This document shows positions 25,808 through 33,921 of a stretch of DNA of 64,000 bases, in pieces. The stretch is from Holophagae bacterium. Lineage in GTDB: Bacteria > Acidobacteriota > Holophagae > Acanthopleuribacterales > Acanthopleuribacteraceae. How positions within the stretch are numbered: position 1 is the stretch's first letter; every line of letters starts with the position of its first letter. The DNA lies in assembly GCA_030429565.1 (NCBI GenBank), contig JAUIFE010000001.1, positions 744,001 to 808,000 on the forward strand, read 5' to 3'. The translations under genes and the position numbers were made by a program. Under the pieces are notes generated by a model. The model was not told the origin of the DNA and did no database searches. It saw only the letters and a list, made by a program, of their open reading frames with translations.

Positions 25808-27915
25808 GCGGTTGCCTCCGCGCCGCTCGGCACTTTAACTCGAGCGCGCGCGCGTGTTTTCTCGGGAACCAGAGCCACCATCGTGCCAATTACCATCATG
25901 CCGGTACCAATCCAAATCCAGATCACCAAGGGGTTTACGTAAATGTGAAACACGCCGATCGGGTGTTCCTCGGTATGGTTTGGCGCCGGTCCGGCAACCA
26001 CGACGTAATAATCGCGCAACCAACCGACGTGGATGTCGACCTCACTCGCCTGCGATTGCGACGCCTTGTAGAAGCGCTGTTCCGGCCGGAACCGCTCAAC
26101 CACGCGGCCGTTTTTCATCAGGTTCACGTTGGCCACGTACGAGACGTAATTCAAATCATCGTCTGTTTGGATGTCTTCCACCTGGAACAGAAAGCCACCG
26201 ACTTCCATCGTTTCGCCCACACCCAGTTCCATTTTGTCCTGGTGGTTAAAGGCGGCACCCGTTACGCCGAGGCCCATCAACAACACGGCAAAGTGGGTGA
26301 TGTACCCCCCGTAACGACGGCGATTCATGCGCACCAACGAAGCCAAAGCCACCGGCAGCGCTTCACCGGCGCGTTGCGCGCGGCGTCGACCGGCAATCCA
26401 AAATTCTTCAATAATGGTCACCAACAAAAAGGCCAGCACGGCAAAGGAAATCGAGGAGATCGCCGCCCCCGGGCTCAGCAGCAAACAGGCAACGAACACA
26501 ACGATCATGGCAATTGTCGGTTTGAGGAACCGCTCGCGGGCCTGGCGTGCGCTGGTGCGTTTCCAAGTCAAAATGGGGCCGATCGCCATCAGCAACATCA
26601 GGCCGATGAAAATGGGCAGCATTACTTCGTTGTAGTACCCGTGACGCAGTTCTTGTTTTTCGTTTGTCATCCACTCGGTAATCATCGGCCAAACAGTGCC
26701 CAATAAGGTCAAGTCACACAGAGCCGCGAACAAAACATTGTTAAACAGCAAACTGACTTCGCGGCTGGACATCGACTCGTATTGGTTGTCGTCGACCAAC
26801 TGATCGCGCCGGGCAACAATCACAATGATGCTCAGGATCGCGTTAACGATGATGTAGGCCAAGAAGTAGTTGCCAATATCGCTTTCGGCAAAAGCGTGAA
26901 CCGAGGAAATCAAGCCGGAACGGGTGATAAAGGTCCCGAACATGCACATCAAAAACGAGCTCACCAGCAGCATGACGTTCCAGACCTTAAACATGCCGCG
27001 TTTTTCCTGAGCCATAATCGAGTGAATAAAGGCGGTTGCCAAAAGCCAAGGCATAAAGGAGGCGTTTTCCACCGGATCCCAAGCCCAATAGCCGCCCCAG
27101 CCCAGCTCCATGTAGGCCCAAGCCCCACCGAGCACGATGCCGACACCGAGAATTAGCCAGGCCACCAGTGTCCAGTTGCGAATCATCGGCAACCAATCGC
27201 GGCCGTCGAGCCGGGCGATTAAGGCTCCCAAGGTGAGCGCAAAGGGAAAAAGGAAGCCAATATAGCCGAGGTACAGCATGGGTGGGTGAATGATCATGGC
27301 CCAGTGCTGCAATTGCGGGTTCAAACCGGCGCCGTCGCGCGGTACCACTTTTTGCCAAACGCCGGCGACTTCCTCACCCCACAGTTGGAAGGGGTTGGAG
27401 ACCACGTTGTTGATCACCAGGAAAAAGGTCAAACAAAGGCCGACAAAAAAGAGCGCCCAAGTCGTCATGAAACGGGGCGCTTTGCGGGTGAAGTACAGAA
27501 AAAACAGGTTGTAGACGGCGAGAATGGTCGTCCACCACAGCAACGAGCCTTGGCTGCCGGCCCAAATAGCAGTGAGTTTAAAAATTTGCGGTAGGTGTTT
27601 GTTGGAATGACTCTGAACGTAAACAACTTGAAAGGCGTCGTTTTGCAGAAGAAAACCAAGCGCAAATACGGCAAAAAAAATCATCAGCGTCATGGCCAGA
27701 TAGGCGCGAACGGTTGCTTTGCGAAAGCGTTCCGAGGCCGTCAAAGCGCCGATGAGGGCGGAGACGGTGCCAAACGCGGCCAAGGCCAGCGCCAGCATAA
27801 GGGCGTAATTGCCGTAATCGGCCATCGGCCAATCACCCGCCAAACGCACGTCCGGCGTGGCGGCTTCGTCCGAACCCGTTGCCGCCAAAACGGCGGCGAG
27901 AATGAGATTAATCAT
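25804..27915 (-). CDS. ccmF: Cytochrome c haem lyase subunit CcmF
   Basis: 703 residues with about 14-15 membrane helices. The WWD haem-handling motif is WGGYWAWDPVENASFMPWLLATAFIH. Conserved His residues occur in HWAMIIHPPMLYLGY and in the segment after the motif. CcmF takes haem from CcmE and, usually with CcmH/CcmI, attaches it to CXXCH of apocytochrome c in the periplasm. It lies second in the operon, about 110 bases after ccmE and overlapping the zinc-ribbon gene by four bases. Length and motifs are normal. Confidence 0.97.
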   Translation of the reverse strand: MINLILAAVLAATGSDEAATPDVRLAGDWPMADYGNYALMLALALAAFGTVSALIGALTASERFRKATVRAYLAMTLMIFFAVFALGFLLQNDAFQVVYVQSHSNKHLPQIFKLTAIWAGSQGSLLWWTTILAVYNLFFLYFTRKAPRFMTTWALFFVGLCLTFFLVINNVVSNPFQLWGEEVAGVWQKVVPRDGAGLNPQLQHWAMIIHPPMLYLGYIGFLFPFALTLGALIARLDGRDWLPMIRNWTLVAWLILGVGIVLGGAWAYMELGWGGYWAWDPVENASFMPWLLATAFIHSIMAQEKRGMFKVWNVMLLVSSFLMCMFGTFITRSGLISSVHAFAESDIGNYFLAYIIVNAILSIIVIVARRDQLVDDNQYESMSSREVSLLFNNVLFAALCDLTLLGTVWPMITEWMTNEKQELRHGYYNEVMLPIFIGLMLLMAIGPILTWKRTSARQARERFLKPTIAMIVVFVACLLLSPGAAISSISFAVLAFLLVTIIEEFWIAGRRRAQRAGEALPVALASLVRMNRRRYGGYITHFAVLLMGLGVTGAAFNHQDKMELGVGETMEVGGFLFQVEDIQTDDDLNYVSYVANVNLMKNGRVVERFRPEQRFYKASQSQASEVDIHVGWLRDYYVVVAGPAPNHTEEHPIGVFHIYVNPLVIWIWIGTGMMVIGTMVALVPEKTRARARVKVPSGAEATA

Positions 27916-28028
27916 GAAATGGTTACTCCCCTGGCGCGGTCACACGCAAACAAGACGTGGCCAAAAAACCACACACGACCGCCCCAAAAACCCGCGCGTC
28001 CTCACGGACGAGGGCGCCGGGGACCTGC

Positions 28029-28631
28029 TTATTCTTTGGCGTCGGTCGGTTGTTTGTCGGCCGCCGTCGTTGGCGCCGATTGGGCGTCGGCTTTGGCCGT
28101 ATCACCTGCGTCTGCAACCTGGGTGACCGATCCATCACCCGTTACGGGCGCCGCATCGTTTTGCGCGACGGGTTGCGCCTGTTCACCGTAGGCCGAATCG
28201 CCTTCAGCTTGAGGATAGCCGCCTTGACCGTCGGCTAAATTTTCATCCAAACCCGCCTCGTACTTGGAAGCACACTTGGCTTGCAGGTGTTCGGCAACAA
28301 AGACGCCGTCACGGCGCATCGTGCCGTCAACGACCGCTTCGGCCCGATCCTTGAACATATCGGGCAACGGCGCTTCGCCTACATAGTGGACAACCACCTC
28401 GGCGTCTTCTTCGTGAATGGTAAAAATGACGGGTCGTTCGTTAATTTTGCTTTTAATACTGCCGGGAACAATGCGGCCTTTGACGCGCAAGTTCATGGTG
28501 TAGACGCGGTCACCGAGTGCGGCAAGCTCGTTTGCTTTATAGAAATAATTGGCATCTTTAAGGTTAGCCGTCACCAACCAGCCAATCGCGCCGAAGATCA
28601 TCAGAAGCGGTATAAGGATTTTAACTTTCAT
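28029..28631 (-). CDS. ccmE: Cytochrome c maturation haem chaperone CcmE, CxxxY variant
   Basis: 200 residues from the ATG at 28631 (GGAGA seven bases before); the longer open frame to 28907 is not protein-like. One N-terminal membrane anchor (ILIPLLMIFGAIGWLV) leads to a periplasmic OB-fold. Where most CcmE proteins carry the covalent haem-binding His in an HxxxY motif, this one has Cys120 and Tyr124 (AKCASKYEAG), the CxxxY form known from Desulfovibrio and archaea. A 70-residue Ala/Gln/Asp-rich tail follows and may be disordered. First gene of the ccm operon; a good promoter lies upstream. Confidence 0.93.
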   Translation of the reverse strand: MKVKILIPLLMIFGAIGWLVTANLKDANYFYKANELAALGDRVYTMNLRVKGRIVPGSIKSKINERPVIFTIHEEDAEVVVHYVGEAPLPDMFKDRAEAVVDGTMRRDGVFVAEHLQAKCASKYEAGLDENLADGQGGYPQAEGDSAYGEQAQPVAQNDAAPVTGDGSVTQVADAGDTAKADAQSAPTTAADKQPTDAKE

Positions 28632-28677
28632 GATCGCTCTCCAACCACTGGATCCAACAGTAGCTCTATTCCTGCAC

Positions 28678-28706
28678 AATCTACAGGGTAAACTAAGGAG
28701 GGTCAA
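28678..28706 (-). promoter_or_regulatory. Sigma-70-type promoter of the ccm operon
   Basis: On the minus strand TTGACC and TAGATT are separated by exactly 17 bases, with an expected start near 28671 and a 40-base leader to the ccmE ATG. It lies in a 348-base divergent gap shared with the exported-protein gene at 28980; no other element was recognised there. Confidence 0.65.
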
Positions 28707-28979
28707 CGAAATCCGGTCGCGAAGGCGACGGGATGTGATCTTGGACCGACGGGACGCCGTCGCCAAAACGCGTCGTACCCAACCGGCGAAGGGCAAAAAA
28801 ACGACAAAAACGCCGTCGCGTTTTGCAGACGGTGACGCCAAAAATGCGTCGACCGGCAACCTGGACAGGTCTTTTCGCATGGGCATTATATTAAAGTAGC
28901 GCGACACCGTCCGTGACCAAGTTTAACGCCCCTTTTTGCGGGACTCGGTTAGAATGGGGGGATTTTTTGGGGAGGTCCC

Positions 28980-29993
28980 ATGCGTTCGTTCACTCGTTTG
29001 CCAGGCGTTATTCTGATCGGTTTCTTTTTTGTCGCCTGGTCAACCGCCGGCTTTACTGTTGAAGTGACCCTTGAAGACGGCACCAACGGCGGACCCGGCA
29101 GCGCCGACAGTGTTCAGTTAATTCATCTGGCCGCGGGCATGACACCGGTCGCCGCCGTCGCCGAAGCAAGCGAACGCGTCACCCTGACCCACGACGGCAA
29201 TTTTGGTGACGGCCGTTATTTAGTTCAGGTGCGCAAGGGCGCCGCCGTTTACACGGAAAGCCTGACCAATGTAGAACAACCGGTACAGGTCACGGTTTAC
29301 GACAACGCCGACAGTGTCACGACCCGTGCCGCCGTGGGATCCTTGGCACTGTATGTCCAGCACCAAAACTTGGATCTCGGTATGTTCATTAACGTGGACA
29401 ACATCAACAAACCGCCCAAAACGCTGGTACGCGACGGCGCCACCTTCCAGTGGCCGCTGATTCCGGGTTATCGCGGCGTTGAGATCAGCACCCGCCGTGG
29501 AAAAATGCCACTCAAACAAAGCCCGCTCTTCGACGGCGACATGGTCGGCCTCAATTATCCGCTGCGTCCCGGCCGCACTCAAATTATGGTGCGCAGCAAC
29601 CACGTCTACAACCCCAGCGACGATTCCAACATCTACCGCATTCCCCTCCTGGAAGATCAAAAGGCGATGCACATTTTGGTGATGCCCGCCAATTTAGAAT
29701 TAACCGGTGAAGGCGTTACCTTCGTCGAGATTGACAAGGTCAACGACTTGCGCTTGTACGAGTGGAAACGCGGCCCGGAGCAGCAGGTGCTCGAACTCAA
29801 CTTGGTTGGCAAAGCAGAACCCAAGCCCAGCGCGGAAGGCGCCCAAAACGCCGCCAAAGAAGCGCGTCCGGAAGGCGAACAACGCAACTTTAAGCGCCTG
29901 CCCAACCAACTCAGTCACGATCGCATCAAGATCATCGGCGCCGTGCTCGGCGCCCTTTGCTCACTGGCGGTGGTGGGTTTGTTGCGGCGCTAG
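28980..29993 (+). CDS. Exported protein of unknown function with C-terminal membrane anchor
   Basis: 337 residues; ATG at 28980 follows GGGGAGG. A signal peptide (MRSFTRLPGVILIGFFFVAWSTAGF) leads into a region resembling small beta-sandwich regulatory modules (VEVTLEDGTNGGPGSADSVQLI, then YLVQVRKGAAVYTESL). A second all-beta region follows around residues 130-270, then a polar Ala/Glu/Lys linker and a single membrane helix at the end (IIGAVLGALCSLAVVGLL) with a short RR tail. The topology suggests a periplasmic protein held by its C-terminus. I do not recognise the family. It is divergent from ccmE and precedes the propeller kinase by 207 bases. Confidence 0.75.
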   Translation: MRSFTRLPGVILIGFFFVAWSTAGFTVEVTLEDGTNGGPGSADSVQLIHLAAGMTPVAAVAEASERVTLTHDGNFGDGRYLVQVRKGAAVYTESLTNVEQPVQVTVYDNADSVTTRAAVGSLALYVQHQNLDLGMFINVDNINKPPKTLVRDGATFQWPLIPGYRGVEISTRRGKMPLKQSPLFDGDMVGLNYPLRPGRTQIMVRSNHVYNPSDDSNIYRIPLLEDQKAMHILVMPANLELTGEGVTFVEIDKVNDLRLYEWKRGPEQQVLELNLVGKAEPKPSAEGAQNAAKEARPEGEQRNFKRLPNQLSHDRIKIIGAVLGALCSLAVVGLLRR

Positions 29994-30200
29994 ACCCGGC
30001 TCCGGCGGTTGGCTTAACCCGCCCCGGCCAAACAGATATCGTCGTTTTGCCCGATAGTGCTATCATGGCACTCATCACAGCCAAACCTAACGCTTCTCGC
30101 GATCACGACCGCCGCCCCAAGGCCGTAGCGGTCCTTGCCGATGCGACAGGGTTTGAGCGTCCCGCCGCCGGTGCGCGGCGGATGACGGGAGAATGCGACC

Positions 30201-33200
30201 ATGGTGCATCTTCAGGCGCCGGCCCGCGACCTAGCGCGGGTTTGGTTGCTGCTTTTGGGATTCGTGTTTGGCTCACCCGCCGCAGCACAAGTCGAAGTAT
30301 TTCCGCTGGAAGTGCTCACCACCGAACAAGGCCTTTCCCACGGCACCGTGTGGTCGGTGGCCATGGATCGCCAGGGCTTTTTGTGGATCGCCACCTCCGG
30401 CGGGCTCAACCGGTTTGACGGCTATGATTTCAAAGTGTTTCGGCGCACGCTTTCCGTCCACTCTTTGCCCGATAACTTCATTCGCTACGTGCTGCCCGAA
30501 AAAGACGACAAACTGTGGCTCGGCACGGCCTCGGGCCTCGCTTTATTCGATACCGCCACAGGCCATACGGTCAATTTCCGCCACCCCAACAGCACCGAAC
30601 ACCAAACCTATCGCGACTTTATCAATTGTTTGGTGCGCCTGCCCGACGGGTTACTGGCGGTCGGCACCGATCGCGGTCTCAGCCTTTTCGATCACGCGAG
30701 CGGCACCTTTAAGACACCGAAGACCACCGCCGCCGTGGCCCGGGTCATTAACGAAGAACGCATTCGCTGTATTTTGCGCAACAAGGACGGCACCCTGTGG
30801 ATTGGCACCGATTTGGGTTTAATCCATTACGACCCGCGCAGCGGTGACGGTACCCACTACCGCGCCGACGGCCCGGAAGGCCGCGCATTGACCCACAACC
30901 AAGTGCGCTCCATCCACCTCACGCCCGACGACGGTCTCTGGATCGGCACCTCACGCGGCCTCAACCAACTGGACAGCCAAGGCCGTATCCACCATTATCT
31001 CGCCGAAGACCGCGGGACCCGCTACCTCAACGATAATTGGGTCAACGTGATCACCGGCGATGAAGCCGGTCGCTTGTGGGTTGGCACCCGATCGGGCGGC
31101 GTCAGTTTGATTCATCCCAAAACCGGTAAGGTCGACTTTTTTTCGACCGCGGTCGATCAGGGCGGTTTGCCCAGCAACAATATCGTCTCGCTAATGCTGT
31201 CCAACAAAGGGTTGTTGTGGATCGGCACCTACAAAGCCGGTTTGGTGAAACTCGACTTAAAAACACAAAAGTTCCGCAGCTTCGTGGTCCAGCAAACCGA
31301 GCAGCAAACCAAGGAAAGCATTGCAGCGCTGTATTTGGAGGAGCCGAATCGCTTGTGGTTGGGCAACCTCGACGGGCTGATCGTGCATGATCGCAACAAT
31401 GACGACATTCGCCACTACCACCACGACCCCAATGATCGCGGCAGCCTCTCGGCCAACTCCGTGTTGACGATCAGCGGCGGTGATCCCGGCGACATTTGGG
31501 TCGGCACGTACGGCGGTGGGCTCAACCGTTATCTGCCACAAAGTGATCGCTTCGAGCGCATCGCGGTGGGGACGGAAGACAACGGCGCCACCGGGCAAGG
31601 CGTGGTCAACACGTTGTATTGGGATGCGGCCAAGCGCCGACTGTGGATTGGAAGCCGGGCCGGGTTACAGGCCTATGACGCGCAAACGCGGCGACTGACC
31701 GAGTGGCCCTTCCCCGATAGCGCCGCCTTCCCGCAGGAAAACCGCATCGCCGTCATTAGCCCCGGTCCGGAAGGCGTGCTGTGGATTGGTACCAACGGCG
31801 GCTTTTGTAAATTCGTGCCGGAACGCGGTGAGTTTCGTCGTTTCCGCCACGACCCCAAGGACCCCACCTCAATCAAACACGACTCGATATCGGCGATTTT
31901 AGAGGACGACGAAAAAATTGTTTGGGTCGGCACCAATAACGGCTTATCGCGCTTTGATCCATGGAGTCAAACCTTTACCACGATCACTGTCGGCGGTTTG
32001 GACAACCTGTGGATAAACGGCATTTTACAAGGCCGTGCGGGCGAATTGTGGATTACCACCAACGCCGGGTTAATGATGTTTACGCCGCCGGAGCGGGTGC
32101 GCGCCTACGACCAATTGGACGGTTTGCAGAGCAAGGAGTTCCTGCCAGGCGCCCATTTTCGCGGGCGACGCGGCGAAATTTTGGTGGGCGGCGTCTTGGG
32201 CTACAACAGCTTTTTCCCGCGCGAAATGTTGATCAACCCCCATATTCCCAATGTGGCCATCACCAGCTTTCGCATTTTTGATCGCGAAGTCCCCATGAAC
32301 CAAATGTTGGACGAAGAGAACCGCCTGCTCATTCCCCACAGCGAAAACTTCTTTTCCTTTAACTTCTCGGCGCTCGACTTTACCGCCCCCCATAAAAACC
32401 GTTACGCCTTTAAACTCGAAGGATTCGACGACCGTTGGAACCAAAACTCGGGGCGCCGTTACGCCTCCTACACCAACTTGCCCAGCGGCGATTACCGTTT
32501 TCGGGTCAAAGCGTCCAACAACGACGGCGTATGGAACGAGGAAGGGGTGGTGATTCCACTGCGCATCGTGCCGCCGTGGTGGCAGCGTGACAGCGTCTTA
32601 CTCACGCTGATGCTGTTGGCCACGCTGTTGGCGTTGATCGGCTACCGTTACCGCGTACGCGATCTCAAGCACCAGCAACGGCGTCTGACCCACGAGGCGG
32701 ATCGCCATACCGACGCGTTGCGCGGCGCTCACCAACGCTTGGCCGAGGAGGTACGCAAGGCAGGTATCGCCGAAATGACCACCGGCGTGCTGCACAACAT
32801 TGGCAATATCTTGACCACGGTTTCGACCTCAACAAACGAGCTGCGTACCATCCTGACACGCTCCAAAATGGAGCAATTCGCCATGGTCAACAAAATGCTC
32901 GACGACGAGCGCGGCCACATCCCACGCTTTTTTCAAGAAGACCCCAAGGGCAAGCTGATTCCCGAATTTCTCACCAAGGTGGCGCGACAGTTTGAGCGCG
33001 AAAGTCAGGCGGTGTATCTGGAAACCGAGAAACTGCTCGACAAGGTTGCGCTCATGGCCCAGGCGGTGTCAATGGAACAAAGTTATGTTTCCAGTTTTGA
33101 CCGCAAGGAACAGGTCGACCTGACCGAGCTGATGGACAACGCACTGTCCATGCTGGAAAGCTCGCTCAAGAAACGCAACATTCAGGTGATGCGAAGTTAC

Positions 33201-33602
33201 GACACCACCCCGCTTTGCAACCTGGAAACCGTTAAGCTGGTGCACGTGATCACCAACCTGATCAACAATGCGGCCGATGCGCTTAACCAAAAGGGACCCA
33301 ACGCCGAAGGGCGCTGGATCAAGGTGGTGGTGAGACCGCGCAACGGCGAGTACAACGAAATTCAAATTATCGATAACGGTTGCGGGATCAGTCGCGCGAA
33401 CATGGCCCGTTTGTTCGAATTTGGCTTCACCACCAAGAGTACCGGTCACGGCTTCGGCCTGCATTCATGTCGCGTTACCATGAAAGAAATGGGCGGCGAT
33501 ATTACGATTGAAAGCGAAGGAGAAGGCAAGGGTTCGACGATGACCTTAACCGTCCCGATCACGTCGAGCCGGGTCAGCCGCGAGGCCGGCACCGCCATTT
33601 AA
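30201..33602 (+). CDS. Two-component regulator propeller sensor histidine kinase
   Basis: 1133 residues; ATG at 30201 after GGAGA. Signal peptide (LLLLGFVFGSPAAAQ), then about 700 residues of repeats with the motif G.LWIGT..GL.R, forming two seven-bladed periplasmic propellers, a Y_Y_Y Ig-like domain (FALKLEGFDDRW-type; here YAFKLEGFDDRWNQNSG), one membrane helix near residue 800 (LLTLMLLATLLALIGYRYRV), a dimerisation region, and an ATPase domain. The putative phospho-acceptor is His865 in GVLHNIGN. The ATP site is intact: NLINNAADAL (N-box), IDNGCGIS (G1), GHGFGLHS (G2). There is no receiver or DNA-binding domain, so the response regulator must be elsewhere. The ligand is unknown; related sensors in Bacteroidota detect glycans. 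Confidence 0.93.
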   Translation: MVHLQAPARDLARVWLLLLGFVFGSPAAAQVEVFPLEVLTTEQGLSHGTVWSVAMDRQGFLWIATSGGLNRFDGYDFKVFRRTLSVHSLPDNFIRYVLPEKDDKLWLGTASGLALFDTATGHTVNFRHPNSTEHQTYRDFINCLVRLPDGLLAVGTDRGLSLFDHASGTFKTPKTTAAVARVINEERIRCILRNKDGTLWIGTDLGLIHYDPRSGDGTHYRADGPEGRALTHNQVRSIHLTPDDGLWIGTSRGLNQLDSQGRIHHYLAEDRGTRYLNDNWVNVITGDEAGRLWVGTRSGGVSLIHPKTGKVDFFSTAVDQGGLPSNNIVSLMLSNKGLLWIGTYKAGLVKLDLKTQKFRSFVVQQTEQQTKESIAALYLEEPNRLWLGNLDGLIVHDRNNDDIRHYHHDPNDRGSLSANSVLTISGGDPGDIWVGTYGGGLNRYLPQSDRFERIAVGTEDNGATGQGVVNTLYWDAAKRRLWIGSRAGLQAYDAQTRRLTEWPFPDSAAFPQENRIAVISPGPEGVLWIGTNGGFCKFVPERGEFRRFRHDPKDPTSIKHDSISAILEDDEKIVWVGTNNGLSRFDPWSQTFTTITVGGLDNLWINGILQGRAGELWITTNAGLMMFTPPERVRAYDQLDGLQSKEFLPGAHFRGRRGEILVGGVLGYNSFFPREMLINPHIPNVAITSFRIFDREVPMNQMLDEENRLLIPHSENFFSFNFSALDFTAPHKNRYAFKLEGFDDRWNQNSGRRYASYTNLPSGDYRFRVKASNNDGVWNEEGVVIPLRIVPPWWQRDSVLLTLMLLATLLALIGYRYRVRDLKHQQRRLTHEADRHTDALRGAHQRLAEEVRKAGIAEMTTGVLHNIGNILTTVSTSTNELRTILTRSKMEQFAMVNKMLDDERGHIPRFFQEDPKGKLIPEFLTKVARQFERESQAVYLETEKLLDKVALMAQAVSMEQSYVSSFDRKEQVDLTELMDNALSMLESSLKKRNIQVMRSYDTTPLCNLETVKLVHVITNLINNAADALNQKGPNAEGRWIKVVVRPRNGEYNEIQIIDNGCGISRANMARLFEFGFTTKSTGHGFGLHSCRVTMKEMGGDITIESEGEGKGSTMTLTVPITSSRVSREAGTAI

Positions 33603-33921
33603 GCGTGTTGGCGAAACGGACATTAGCCGCAAACGATTCCTCGCTTGTGGTTCCTAATGTGAATATAATGAACGACAGTATCGTTCGGCGAAAACATCAC
33701 CACGGCTGTATGCTGTTTTGGCAACGGCTGGGACGGATGCAGGCTAGATCCGTTGGGGTTGGCGTTACGTCGGGCGGCGAGATCGAAGGTTCAAGCGGCA
33801 TGCCCAACCATTGTTCAGGCATGCGTCGCAGGTGCCCTACGAAGCGGACCGGACGACCATCGATTTCAAGCCCGCGACCAGAACGAATCGGGTTGATTTT
33901 TGCGGAGTTAGACACCTTCCT
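33603..33921. other. Intergenic stretch without a recognisable gene
   Basis: About 320 bases between the first propeller kinase and the Ser/Thr kinase. A frame open from 33605 has no SD or family features. The frame of the Ser/Thr kinase also stays open into this gap, but resemblance begins only near 33922. No terminator was identified. Confidence 0.45.
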
